From Gammaproteobacteria bacterium (GTDB lineage: Bacteria > Pseudomonadota > Gammaproteobacteria > Steroidobacterales > Steroidobacteraceae): a DNA stretch of 64,000 bases. Location: assembly GCA_016874235.1 (NCBI GenBank), contig VGUJ01000003.1, positions 181,507 to 245,506 on the forward strand, written 5' to 3'. The translations under genes and the position numbers were made by a program. Below the pieces are notes generated by a model. It was not told the origin of the DNA. It was given only the letters and a program-made list of their open reading frames with translations, and searched no databases. Position 1 is the stretch's first letter, and each line of letters starts with the position of its first letter. Positions 33,639 to 42,512 of this stretch are shown here, one piece after another.

Positions 33639-35822
33639 CTAACGAATCTCGAAAGCCCGATGAATATCCGTATTTCGCGCAAAGTCGGGCGGGACGGTCT
33701 CTCGGCTGATGTCGCGGACCGAATGTCGCGTCGACAGCCCCTCGTCCAGACGAAATCTTTGGGCGTTGGTCGAGAACACGAGTAGGCCACCCGGCGCGAG
33801 CACCGTCATACAATCTTCGATCAGCCCCACGTGATCGCGCTGGACGTCGAACACCCCTTCCATGCGCTTGCTATTCGAAAACGTCGGCGGATCGCAGAAT
33901 ATGAGATCGAATCGCTCACCCCGCTGAGCAGCCGCGGCGAGCCACTCGCGTACATCGGCGCGCGCGAAACGGTGCCGCGGACTTGCGAAATCATTAAGCG
34001 CGAGATTGGCTCGCGCCCACTCGAGATAGGTCGCTGAGAGATCGACGGTCGTGGTCGAGCTTGCACCACCCGCCGCGGCATAGACCGTCGCCGTTCCCGT
34101 ATAGGCGAAAAGATTGAGGAAGCGCTTGCCGGAGGCGGCCTCGCGCAACCGCGCGCGAGTGGCCCGGTGATCAAGGAATAAACCCGTATCGAGATAGTCC
34201 TCGAAGTTCACTCGAAAGCGCAGACCACCCTCACCCACGACGCGAAACTCACCGCGCTCGTCGCGCTTGGTGTACTGATCGCCTCGCTTGACGCGACGAC
34301 GGATTCGAAGATGAACATGATCGGCGTTAATGTCCGTCGCGACCACGAGACCCGCGAGCGCCTCGGACCGACGCTTACGAACGGTTTCCTCGGGGATCTG
34401 TGCCGGCGCCTGATATTCCTGAACGACGAGCCAGCGCTCTGACTGGTCGGCCGCCGTGTATAGGTCGATCGCGAAGGCATACTCGGGCATGTCCGCGTCA
34501 TAGAGCCGATAGCAACCCACCTCCTCGCGACGCTGCCAGACCGAAAGCTGCTTGAGATTCTTTCGAATCCGGTTTGCGAACATCACGGCCCCAGGCTGCT
34601 CGGCGAGCGAAACGTCGATCTGCGAGCCCTGACGCGGACGCAGGTCACGCGCTGCCGACTCGCCAACGCGTACGCGCAGCAAACGACACTCGAGCGCACC
34701 CACCAACACGCTGTGTACTCGATGTGCGCGCAATCCAAGCTCGAGTCCGAGCGAGGCATCGCCACTCAGGATCGCAGCCTCCCAGCCCTGAAATCGTTCG
34801 CGCAACACGTCTCCGAGTTTGGCGTGTACGGCGCGCGCTGCCGCCAGATCGCCCAAACGAACACCCCACGGTGGGTTGGTGCACAGCAAACCCTGCGGCG
34901 TCGGTGGTGCCGCGGTATCGAGTGCACCCGCTTCGAACGCCGCGATCTCGCCGACTCCGGCATGCGAGGCGTTGATCGCGGCGTCTCGAAGTAATCGTTT
35001 ATCTTGATCTCGTCCGAGCAGCCGCAAGCCCCTCGCTTTGCACTCGGCTAATCCTGTCGCCGCTCGTGCTTCACTGGTCTCGACGAGTCGTTGCCAGAGT
35101 TCGGCATCGTGACCTTTCCAAGCGAGGAAGCCGAAGTAACGACGACGATGATTCGGCGCAATACCCGCAGCCATGCGCGCCGCCTCGACGACGAAGGTAC
35201 CCGCGCCACACATGGGGTCGATGAATCCGCCGCCCGCTGCGGCGATCTCGGGCCAACCCGCACGCATCAAGATGCCGGCGGCGATGTTTTCCCGTAGCGG
35301 CGCCTCGCCCGTATCGCCCCGCCAACCTCGGCGGTGCAGGCCTTCCCCCGATAGATCGAGCGAGACCGTCACTCGCGTTCCCACCGCGTGAGCATGCACT
35401 CGCACGGAGGGCTCGAAGGTCGCAATGTCCGGACGTCTGCCGGTCTTCTCACGTAGCGCGTCGCAGATGGCGTCTTTGAGGCGCAAGGTGCCGAAGTGCG
35501 TGTTGGAAATCGCTGGATGTCGGCCGGACCACTCGCAGGCGATGGTTCCTGCCGAATCGATATGCGCCACCCAATCGGGGCTACGCAACGCGGCGTAGAT
35601 CGATGCATCATCAACCGCCTCAAACCGCAACACCTCGAGGTGGACCCGACTCGCCACGCGTGACTCCAGGCAAATTCGATAAGCGACCTCGAGCGATCCC
35701 GTGAACGCGACCGTGTTACCCCTCTCGCGCACGTCGAGCCCGCCGAACTCGCGAATCTCGCGTGCGAGCAGATCACCGAAGCCACGCGGCACACTCGCCA
35801 CGAATGCGCGAGGAGTGCTCAT
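33639..35822 (-). CDS. rlmKL: Bifunctional 23S rRNA methyltransferase RlmKL
   Basis: This 727-aa fused enzyme makes m2G2445 (N-terminal RlmL part) and m7G2069 (C-terminal RlmK part) in 23S rRNA. The N-terminal THUMP domain spans about 45-155. The first methyltransferase has the SAM loop FIDPMCGAGTFVVEAARMA and catalytic LCTNPPWGVRLG (an NPPW variant of NPPY). The second has FLNLFAYTGTATVYAAAGG and LIFCDPPTFSNSKRM. ATG 35822 overlaps the upstream exonuclease stop by 4 nt and begins at MSTPRAFVASVPRGFGDLLA; the short extension upstream is antisense-like. The fused form is typical of gammaproteobacteria. Confidence 0.95.
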   Translation of the reverse strand: MSTPRAFVASVPRGFGDLLAREIREFGGLDVRERGNTVAFTGSLEVAYRICLESRVASRVHLEVLRFEAVDDASIYAALRSPDWVAHIDSAGTIACEWSGRHPAISNTHFGTLRLKDAICDALREKTGRRPDIATFEPSVRVHAHAVGTRVTVSLDLSGEGLHRRGWRGDTGEAPLRENIAAGILMRAGWPEIAAAGGGFIDPMCGAGTFVVEAARMAAGIAPNHRRRYFGFLAWKGHDAELWQRLVETSEARAATGLAECKARGLRLLGRDQDKRLLRDAAINASHAGVGEIAAFEAGALDTAAPPTPQGLLCTNPPWGVRLGDLAAARAVHAKLGDVLRERFQGWEAAILSGDASLGLELGLRAHRVHSVLVGALECRLLRVRVGESAARDLRPRQGSQIDVSLAEQPGAVMFANRIRKNLKQLSVWQRREEVGCYRLYDADMPEYAFAIDLYTAADQSERWLVVQEYQAPAQIPEETVRKRRSEALAGLVVATDINADHVHLRIRRRVKRGDQYTKRDERGEFRVVGEGGLRFRVNFEDYLDTGLFLDHRATRARLREAASGKRFLNLFAYTGTATVYAAAGGASSTTTVDLSATYLEWARANLALNDFASPRHRFARADVREWLAAAAQRGERFDLIFCDPPTFSNSKRMEGVFDVQRDHVGLIEDCMTVLAPGGLLVFSTNAQRFRLDEGLSTRHSVRDISRETVPPDFARNTDIHRAFEIR

Positions 35823-37246
35823 GGGGAGGGCGGCCACGGTCGAAGATTTCTTGCGCCCGGCTTCAGATGTCGACAAAGAATTCGATAGGCATCGGCATCG
35901 AAACCTTCGAGCGTCGAATTGAGGCGCGGCCCTAGCTCGGCGCGTTGATCAAACTCGTCAGCCACCACCGTTCCGAGATACTGCCAACCGTCGATCACGT
36001 GCCAGTGACGCACACCGAGCGCGCTCACCTCCTCGACTGCAACCGGACCCTCGTGGGGCCAAGAGCGCAATTTGAGCGAAGCCAACTGAAGCTTGAGTCG
36101 CGCCCGGTGACGCACTGACGGCTCTTCACCCACACACGCTCCGGCACATCGCCCGACTTGATACCCGAAACAAGATCCAGATCCCGCCGCTTCGAGACCC
36201 AACACACGGAGACAAAACTTATGGTCGCGAGCAAGATTGACGAGCGCAGTCTTCGCCTGCCGCGCGCTGCGATACAGACCGAAGGCGTCGATTCCGGCGG
36301 GGACCGGTCCATCGAGTCGATGAAGTTGCGGCGTACGCCCTCCGTCATCGATCAGCCAGGTATACGCCTCGCCACCGCGTAGCCTACGGTTGTATACCGG
36401 CTGCAATTCGCGCACGAGCCGTGACTCGAGTAGCAAGGCACCGAGCTCGCCGGCCGTCTCGGTCCACTCGATTCGCCGCAGCTGTGCGGTCAGACGCTGC
36501 GATTTCGAATCGCGACTCGCGCCCATGAAGTGCTCGAGCACCCGCTCCCGCAAGTTGTTGGCTTTGCCAACATAGATGAGCGCATCACCTTCACCAAAGA
36601 AACGATAGACTCCCGCCGATTCGGGCAGATCGTCGATGAGGTCGGGCGACAAATGCGACGGGAGCGACGGTCGTCGACCGACGCGATCGATCGCGGCATC
36701 GAGCGCTACAGCGGGCCACTCCGTTCGCAAGCGCTGCCAGAGCTGCGCAAGAACCTGTGCATCGGGCAAGGCACGATGACGTGAACTGCATTGGAGCCGG
36801 TGACGCTCGATGATGGAGTCGAGATTATGTCGACCCGCCTCAGGGTAGAGATCTCGCGACAGTCGTACCGTGCAAGTCAGTGGCGCCGAAAATCGACGAC
36901 CCGCGCGGCGCATCTCGGCACGCACGAATCCGTAGTCGAATCGAACGTTGTGAGCGATGAAACGCCGATTCGCGAGCCGGGATTCGATCTCCTCCGCGAG
37001 ATCTTCGAATCGCGGCGCATCCTGCACCATGTCCTGGGTGATGCCGGTCAAACGCTCGATCGACGGCGGAATCCGCGTACCGGGATTGATGAGCGAGCTC
37101 CACTCCCACTCAATTTCACCGGCACGCATCGCGACGATGGCGATCTCCGTCATGCGATGCCAAGCCGGATGCCCACCCGTCGTCTCGACATCGACGAACG
37201 CGAGCGCTCCGTCGGCAAGCGAAGAATCGACGACGTCCGAACTCAC
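35819..37246 (-). CDS. DnaQ-like 3'-5' exonuclease fused to a GIY-YIG (UvrC/Cho-like) nuclease domain
   Basis: A 475-aa two-domain protein. The N-terminal DEDDh exonuclease (about 10-180) has FVDVETTGGHP, the HNVRFDYGFVRAEM aspartate and HRALPDAQVLAQLW. A GIY-YIG domain (about 205-290) follows: SAGVYRFFGEGDALIYVGKANNLRERVLEHF, as in UvrC and Cho. The C-terminal part carries four cysteines in CFGYQVGRCAGAC, like the UvrC-N extension. Such fusions are known as PolC/DnaQ-family proteins with an unclear repair role. It overlaps puuC upstream and rlmKL downstream by 4 nt each. Confidence 0.88.
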   Translation of the reverse strand: MSSDVVDSSLADGALAFVDVETTGGHPAWHRMTEIAIVAMRAGEIEWEWSSLINPGTRIPPSIERLTGITQDMVQDAPRFEDLAEEIESRLANRRFIAHNVRFDYGFVRAEMRRAGRRFSAPLTCTVRLSRDLYPEAGRHNLDSIIERHRLQCSSRHRALPDAQVLAQLWQRLRTEWPAVALDAAIDRVGRRPSLPSHLSPDLIDDLPESAGVYRFFGEGDALIYVGKANNLRERVLEHFMGASRDSKSQRLTAQLRRIEWTETAGELGALLLESRLVRELQPVYNRRLRGGEAYTWLIDDGGRTPQLHRLDGPVPAGIDAFGLYRSARQAKTALVNLARDHKFCLRVLGLEAAGSGSCFGYQVGRCAGACVGEEPSVRHRARLKLQLASLKLRSWPHEGPVAVEEVSALGVRHWHVIDGWQYLGTVVADEFDQRAELGPRLNSTLEGFDADAYRILCRHLKPGARNLRPWPPSP

Positions 37247-38739
37247 CCGAGTTCGATCCAGGTCGTCTTCAGCTCGGTGTACTTATCAAACGCGTGCAGC
37301 GACTTGTCACGGCCGATCCCCGACTGTTTATAGCCGCCGAACGGTACGGTGATATCGTCGGCGTCATAGCAGTTGACGTACACGGTTCCGGCCCGCAAGC
37401 CGCGCGCCATACGATGCGCCGTCGAGAGGTCGCGGCTCCAGACCGCGGCCGCCAGGCCATACTCGCTGTCGTTGGCGATCTTGAGCGCCTCATCAGGCTC
37501 CTTGAACGTCAAGCACGACAGCACGGGCCCAAAGATTTCCTCGCGGGCGATTCGCATACCCGGCGTCACGCCATCGAAAATCGTGGGCTCAACGAAGCAC
37601 CCCCCCGTCTCGAGACGGACCTGCGAACCGCCCAGGTGCACACGCGCACCCTCTTCGCGACCCGCCTTGATCAATCCCAGCACTCGGTTCATCTGGATGT
37701 CGTCGACGATGGCGCCGAGGCGCGTCGCCGGATCGAGCGGATCCCCTGGCTTGAACTCCCGCGCCATCGCTGCCACTTTCTCGAGCATCGCCTCACGAAC
37801 GGACTCGTGCACCAGCAAGCGCGAGCCCGCCGAGCACATCTCGCCCTGATTGAAGAAAATGGCGAACGCGGCGGAACGCGCCGCCGCATCGAGATCAGGA
37901 CAATCGGCAAGCACGATGTTCGCGGATTTTCCGCCGCACTCGAGCCCCACCCGTTTCATGTTCGACTGCGCGGCGTACTGCATGACGAGCTTGCCGGTCG
38001 CGGTCGAGCCCGTGAATCCGATGGCATCGACACCCATGGAGAGCGCCAGTGCCTTTCCCGCGGTTCCGCCGAAACCCGGCACGACGTTGAACACTCCAGC
38101 AGGGATCCCCGCCTCAATGGCGATCTCGGCAAGTCGAAGCGCGCTCAGCGGAGATTTTTCGGAGGGCTTGAGCACCATCGAATTACCGGACGCCAGCACG
38201 GGGCCGAGCTTCCACGCCGTCATGATCATCGGGAAGTTCCAGGGCACGATCGCCCCGATCACTCCCAAAGGTTCTCGCGTGATGGTCGCCAACGAACCTG
38301 GACCTGTCGGCGCCACCTCGCCGTAGATCTTGTCGATGGCCTCGGCGTACCACTCGATGCAGCGCGCGGAGGACGTCACATCGACCTTCAGCGAGTCAGA
38401 AATGGGCTTTCCCATATCGAGCGTCTCGAGCAGCGCGAGATCTTCCTTGTATTTGAGGATGAGCTCGGCAAACCGCTTGAGCACCCGCTTGCGCTGAACC
38501 GGGCTCTTCGCCGACCAGACGCCCGACTCAAAGGTCTTGCGGGCGCTCGCCACGGCCACCTCGACATCAGGGGTGTCGCACGAGGCGACTTCGGCGATCA
38601 GCCGACCATCGAGCGGACTTTTCTTTTGAAAGGTCGCGCCGCTCAAAGAGGGTGCGTAGCGACCGTCGATGAAGGCCTGAGTGGCGGGACGAAGGTTGGC
38701 GGCACGCTCGTGCCAAAGAGAAGTGTTTTGCGCAGCCAT
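37243..38739 (-). CDS. puuC: Gamma-glutamyl-gamma-aminobutyraldehyde dehydrogenase-like, PuuC type
   Basis: A 498-aa NAD(P)-dependent aldehyde dehydrogenase. The whole sequence closely follows E. coli PuuC: ALLETLDMGKPISDSL, RCIEWYAEAIDKIYGEVAP, VPWNFPMIMTAWKLGP, LKPSEKSPLSALRLAEIA, GLECGGKSANIVLADCPDL with the catalytic Glu, NQGEMCSAGSRLLVHES with the catalytic Cys (about 304), and the end VPFGGYKQSGIGRDKSLHAFDKYTELKTTWI. It would oxidise the aldehyde made by PuuB, yet it is about 8 kb from puuB and first in a run with DNA- and rRNA-processing genes. ATG 38739 is favoured by the family start and by a -10-like TAAACT 7 nt upstream. Confidence 0.9.
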   Translation of the reverse strand: MAAQNTSLWHERAANLRPATQAFIDGRYAPSLSGATFQKKSPLDGRLIAEVASCDTPDVEVAVASARKTFESGVWSAKSPVQRKRVLKRFAELILKYKEDLALLETLDMGKPISDSLKVDVTSSARCIEWYAEAIDKIYGEVAPTGPGSLATITREPLGVIGAIVPWNFPMIMTAWKLGPVLASGNSMVLKPSEKSPLSALRLAEIAIEAGIPAGVFNVVPGFGGTAGKALALSMGVDAIGFTGSTATGKLVMQYAAQSNMKRVGLECGGKSANIVLADCPDLDAAARSAAFAIFFNQGEMCSAGSRLLVHESVREAMLEKVAAMAREFKPGDPLDPATRLGAIVDDIQMNRVLGLIKAGREEGARVHLGGSQVRLETGGCFVEPTIFDGVTPGMRIAREEIFGPVLSCLTFKEPDEALKIANDSEYGLAAAVWSRDLSTAHRMARGLRAGTVYVNCYDADDITVPFGGYKQSGIGRDKSLHAFDKYTELKTTWIELG

Positions 38740-38746
38740 GGCGCGA

Positions 38747-38752
38747 AGTTTA
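38747..38752 (-). promoter_or_regulatory. -10-like hexamer of puuC (leaderless)
   Basis: TAAACT on the minus strand ends 7 nt before the puuC ATG. No ribosome-binding site and no clear -35. Confidence 0.35.
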
Positions 38753-38791
38753 GCAGCCCATGCACTAATGCCCTGCGTGCCCAGATTTGCC

Positions 38792-38808
38792 CGCACCAAA
38801 CCGGTGCG
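38792..38808. promoter_or_regulatory. Candidate NtrC binding site
   Basis: CGCACC-AAACC-GGTGCG is a perfect 6-bp dyad with a 5-bp spacer and fits the GCACC-N5-GGTGC pattern of NtrC enhancer sites (for example at E. coli glnA). Its centre is about 84 bp before the start point expected from the -24/-12 promoter, a plausible enhancer distance. It lies in the 176-bp gap between divergent puuC and the porin gene. Confidence 0.6.
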
Positions 38809-38857
38809 AAATCTGAGATAGAATCCGCTCAAAGTAGCGATTCACGCCTGCTAAGGC

Positions 38858-38873
38858 TGGCATGGCGCTTGCT
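38858..38873 (+). promoter_or_regulatory. Predicted sigma-54 (-24/-12) promoter of the porin gene
   Basis: TGGCATGGCGCTTGCT matches TGGCAC-N5-TTGCW with exactly 10 bases between the invariant GG (38859-38860) and GC (38871-38872). Transcription should begin near 38884, giving a leader of about 30 nt that ends with GAGG 10 nt before ATG 38916. A TAGAAT at 38819-38824 could be a weaker sigma-70 -10 box. Confidence 0.65.
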
Positions 38874-38915
38874 GTTGTCCTCCTGTAACCCTTCAAACCC
38901 CGAGGTCATTCCAAC

Positions 38916-39611
38916 ATGAAGACTGCCCCCGTTATTGCCGTACTCGCACTCGGAGCTGCGGCGGCCACCGCCCAAGCCGAGGTGTCCTCGACGATCACCC
39001 TCGCCTCCGACTACGACTTCCGCGGCATCACGCAGACGGCACGCGACCCTGCCCTGCAAGCGAGCCTCGACTGGTCATCCGAGTCGGGCTTCTATCTGGG
39101 TGCGTGGGCGAGCAACGTCGATTTCGGTGATGGCACCGAATCCGAGTTCGAACTCGACCTCATCGGCGGCCTCGCGGGTAACTTCACCGACGACTTCGGC
39201 TACGACATCGGCCTCGCGCGCTACAACTACTTCGATGATGGCGATGACATCGACTACACCGAGTACTACCTCGGGCTCTCCTACAAAGCCGTATCGGTGA
39301 AGTACTGGTACGCCACCGATTTCGTCAACTCCGGTGACGGTGCCAACTACCTCGAGGCGAACGTCGAGCTTCCGCTTCCAAACGACTTCACCCTCGGGTT
39401 GCACGTCGGTCGCTCGAGCGGCGCCTACTGGGGTGATGATCAATACACCGATTACTCCATTGGCATCGGCAAGACCGTCGGCAACTTCGACCTTGGCCTC
39501 AAGTGGGTCGACGGCAGCGACTTCAAGCCGGGCGTCGACATCGGCGACGCCAACTCCACGGAGAACAAGGTCGTCTTCACGATCGCCACGACGCTGCCCT
39601 GGGGCAACTAA
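38916..39611 (+). CDS. TorF family putative porin (TIGR02001)
   Basis: A 231-aa exported outer-membrane protein. The signal peptide MKTAPVIAVLALGAAAATAQA is cleaved before EVSSTITLASDYDFRGITQTARDPALQASLDW, the hallmark of the TIGR02001/TorF group; amphipathic beta-strands rich in Asp, Gly and aromatics follow to the C-terminus. No substrate is established. As I recall, members often lie near glnK-amtB, which would fit the NtrC/sigma-54-like control region seen here; those genes are absent from this window. A strong terminator follows the gene. Confidence 0.88.
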   Translation: MKTAPVIAVLALGAAAATAQAEVSSTITLASDYDFRGITQTARDPALQASLDWSSESGFYLGAWASNVDFGDGTESEFELDLIGGLAGNFTDDFGYDIGLARYNYFDDGDDIDYTEYYLGLSYKAVSVKYWYATDFVNSGDGANYLEANVELPLPNDFTLGLHVGRSSGAYWGDDQYTDYSIGIGKTVGNFDLGLKWVDGSDFKPGVDIGDANSTENKVVFTIATTLPWGN

Positions 39612-39648
39612 GCCACCGCGATCACGTGCGCCGATTGGGTGCAGACAG

Positions 39649-39687
39649 AAAAAAAGCGCCGGGACCCAAACCCCGGCGCTTTTTTTT
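39649..39687. terminator. Strong bidirectional intrinsic terminator
   Basis: GCGCCGGG (39656-39663) pairs with CCCGGCGC (39672-39679) across an 8-nt loop. A flanking A7 (39649-39655) and T8 (39680-39687) extend the stem and provide a U-tract on either strand. It serves the porin gene (plus) and, on the other strand, the end of the btuB-btuN transcript. Confidence 0.92.
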
Positions 39688-39718
39688 GCCTCGCAAAAAG
39701 GCTGATTAACCGAAAGAC

Positions 39719-40267
39719 TTAAGCGATCGCGCGTTGACGCGCGCCGAGCGCTCGCTCGACGACCAGCCCGCCGGCGACGTAGCTCGCCATCGTCATCAGA
39801 TAGCCCGGGAAATACCCGGTCACGGCCGACGCAAACGCCGTCAGCGTCGGCGCCGTGGGTGACGGAGCCAGCCAGAACATGCCGAGGTTGGCGACCACGA
39901 ACGTCACCAGCGCACTGACCGCCACGGCGAGACTGATGCGACCATAACCACCCTCTGCCACCCAACGTCCCGCCACGAACAACGCGCCGTAAGCCGGAAT
40001 CAGGAAGAGATACGCGATGCTGTAACAGTTGGTGGGCGTACCCATCGCAAAGGCCGCGAGATCGACCACCCAGCCGAGCACAAAATAGGCCGGAAAGAGC
40101 CGCAGGTCGCGAAGCCAAAGACCGGCCAGGAAGAAGACGGCCCACGACGCATCGAGCGGACCGCCGTACTCGCCGAAGTGGCCGAGTCGGGTCACCGCCA
40201 TGACGAGCGCCAGAGCCAGCGCGACCCACCAAAACCCGCCACGGGCTGACGTTGAATTTTCGATCAT
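39719..40267 (-). CDS. Putative B12 transport-associated membrane protein (BtuN-like)
   Basis: A 182-aa integral membrane protein with about five transmembrane helices and motifs TRLGHFGEYGGPLDASWAVFFLAGLWLRD and FLIPAYGALFVAGRWVAEGGYGR. It resembles a family found beside btuB under B12 riboswitches and sometimes labelled BtuN, an optional component of B12 uptake with no proven function. It lies 21 bp after the end of btuB with a G-rich ribosome-binding site (GGGGGG, 8 nt before ATG 40267), so it is in the riboswitch-controlled transcript. The family label is from memory. Confidence 0.65.
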   Translation of the reverse strand: MIENSTSARGGFWWVALALALVMAVTRLGHFGEYGGPLDASWAVFFLAGLWLRDLRLFPAYFVLGWVVDLAAFAMGTPTNCYSIAYLFLIPAYGALFVAGRWVAEGGYGRISLAVAVSALVTFVVANLGMFWLAPSPTAPTLTAFASAVTGYFPGYLMTMASYVAGGLVVERALGARQRAIA

Positions 40268-40288
40268 CTACCGAACCCCCCAACAAGC

Positions 40289-42140
40289 TCAACGCGGCGC
40301 ACGATAGCGCAACGTCACGAAAAACTCCCGACCCAAGGCCGGATACAGCGTCGCCGTCTCATAGCGACGGTCGAATGCGTTCGCGAATCGCACCTGAACC
40401 TCGGTGACGCTGGAGACCCGCCAGGCACCGGTCAGATCGACGGTCGCATACCCACCAAGTTCGCGCGAATCCGCGAAATCATAATACCTACGGCTCACAA
40501 ACTGCACACTTGCACCCAGATCGAACGCCGCCCCGCTCCACTCGAGGGACGAGCGACCCGACCAAGCCGGTCGACGCGGCAGCTCTCGGCCCCGGGTGAA
40601 TCCCTGGCTTCGATCCTCAGGCCGACAGCCAGCCGAACGTCTGCGAGATCCGCCACGGACCCCGCTGCCATTCGATCGCACCCTCGACGCCCCCGAGCGA
40701 GGCTTTCGAGACGTTCTGGGGTAAGAAGGTCGCCACGTCGAAGGCGATGAGATCGTCGACGTCGCTGCGATAGGCGCTGACTGACCAACGCCCCCACGGC
40801 AGCCGCTGCTTGAGACCGATCTCGGTCGTCAAGGCGCGCTCGGGAGAGAGGTTGGGATTACTGAAGCCCGGGTAGTAGAGCTCGTTGAAGGACGGCGCCT
40901 TGAACGCACTGCCGACGCTCGCATACGCCTGCAAACCATCGGACAGTCGAACACCCCAGGCCACACTCCCCGTCGCGTTCGAGCCGAACTGCTCGTTGTC
41001 GTCGAGCCTCGCCGCGAGCGCGAGATCTTGAGAGCCGAACCCAAACGCGTACTGAGCAAAGGCAGCGAGATTGTCGCGGGATGAACGCGCGTAAGAGATA
41101 TCGCTGTCGACACGATCCTTCAAAAAATCGGCGCCGATCAAAAAATTGCCCTCACCCACGCGCCACTCGTTCTGCCAGGTCACGGTGTCCCGCGACGAGT
41201 TGAACACGCTCGTGAAACTTGCCGAGGCACTGAAGCTCGTCGACTCGTCCCAAGAGCGACCGACCGTCAGGGTGCTGCGCCAACCGGGCGTCGGCTCGGA
41301 AACGAGCTTGACGCCTGCGACCTGATTCACGAGGTCAGACTGATTGAGGAACGACGAGTCGAAGGACACCCGCGCCTTCGCGCGCTGCGCGTAGGCCTCG
41401 AGCGTGGTGCCCCCGTCGAAACGATAGCCCGCACCCAGGTTGACGCTGGTGTTGCGGTAAGGATCGCGATCGGGCTCGGACGTGAAACAACCGCCACCCG
41501 GCGGGAAAGGCAAACCCAAGCAGGCGTTGATCCCGTCGGTTTCGAGGTGCGAAGCCTGCAGATCGACCCAGGCCGACTCGTCGCCGAAGCCTTGACCGAG
41601 TGCAAGCTGGCGAGCGCCGTTCGAGCCCGCCGTCACGCGCAGAGATCGATTCGCCTCGGCACCACGCCGGGTAAAGATGTGTACGACGCCGCCCATCGCG
41701 TCGGCGCCATACAGACTCGAGCGAGCCCCGCGCACGATCTCGACACGCTCGACCGAGTCGAGCGGTAGGTCTTGTAGCGCCGGGATGCCGGTCGTCACTG
41801 ATCCGATGCGCACGCCGTCGATGATCCAGAGCACGTGATCGGACTCGCCGCCGCGGACGTAGACCGAGGTCGGCTGACCGATTCCACCCTGCCTCGCGAC
41901 GGCCACACCTTCGACGCCGGCGAGCAGTTCATCGAGCGTTCGCGCCTGCGAACGTTCGATGTCTTCGCGATCGATGATGGTGACTGAGGACAACGTGTCC
42001 TCGAGTTTCTGCAACGTGCGGGTCGCCGTGATGACGTACGAATCGGTCGAGGACCGGCCATCGGCCGCCTGCAACGCGAACACCGAACAGCCCGCTAAAA
42101 CCAGGAATAAGGCCATTCGGGCCGAAAAATGAGCGCTCAT
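40289..42140 (-). pseudogene. btuB: btuB-type vitamin B12 TonB-dependent receptor, split by a frameshift
   Basis: The gene starts at ATG 42140 with an AAGGAG 8 nt upstream and a signal peptide (MALFLVLAGCSVFALQA). It has TDSYVITATRTLQKLEDTLSSVTIIDRED (TonB box and plug), SDHVLWIIDGVRIG and a long barrel. The frame ends at a TGA (40617-40619) after QTFGWLSA. The barrel resumes in another frame and runs to a stop at 40289 with a normal C-terminus (YPALGREFFVTLRYRAPR). Removing one base (A 40619 on the plus strand) restores LSA-EDRSQGFTRGRELPRRP, the expected BtuB continuation, giving about 616 aa. It is either a sequencing error, a recent mutation or, less likely, recoding. Confidence 0.88.
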
Positions 42141-42179
42141 CGACACTCCTTCTCGCGCTCCCACCGAGCACGCCATGGA

Positions 42180-42392
42180 TATCGCGAGGCCGGTCTCCGG
42201 ACTGACGAGTGGCGCTAAAGAATGCGCCGAGGATGATCGCCTTCCCGCTCCCACCCTTGCAGTGGGAACAGTGGCCGAAGATCACCCTGCCTCGCTTACC
42301 GTTGCGGGGGCAGTGTCGGAATTGCGCGCCGCAGCGCACGCACCGACTTCCCGTTTCACCTCCGACACGACCATCGCATCGAAGGCACCTCA
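42180..42392 (-). ncRNA. Cobalamin (AdoCbl) riboswitch
   Basis: Read on the minus strand, conserved elements appear in order: GGTGAAACGGGAAGTCGGTG, CTGCCCCCGCAACGG (about 42300-42315), GCCACTG (42269-42275), GGGAAGG (about 42240-42246) and the B12 box AGTCCGGAGACCGGCC (42188-42203). The B12 box is 48 nt before the btuB start, so ligand binding probably blocks btuB translation or transcription. It accounts for most of the 372-bp gap between selO and btuB. Ends are approximate. Confidence 0.95.
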
Positions 42393-42405
42393 CGAACGGA
42401 CGAGA

Positions 42406-42434
42406 GGCTACGCCCTCGGGCCGAGCAGAGTCAA
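42406..42434 (-). promoter_or_regulatory. Possible promoter of the riboswitch-btuB transcript
   Basis: TTGACT (42429-42434), a 17-bp spacer and GTAGCC (42406-42411) on the minus strand put a start point near 42399, just before the riboswitch. The -10 is weak. From 42439 to 42500 the spacer holds four copies of GTAGCG/CGCTAC in alternating orientation, which can pair but lack a U-tract. Confidence 0.4.
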
Positions 42435-42512
42435 CGGGGTAGCGAGAGCGACGTCCGCTACGCGAGCCCTTCAGGCGCTACGCTAAGCCGTTCAGTAGCG
42501 ACGGAAACCCTC

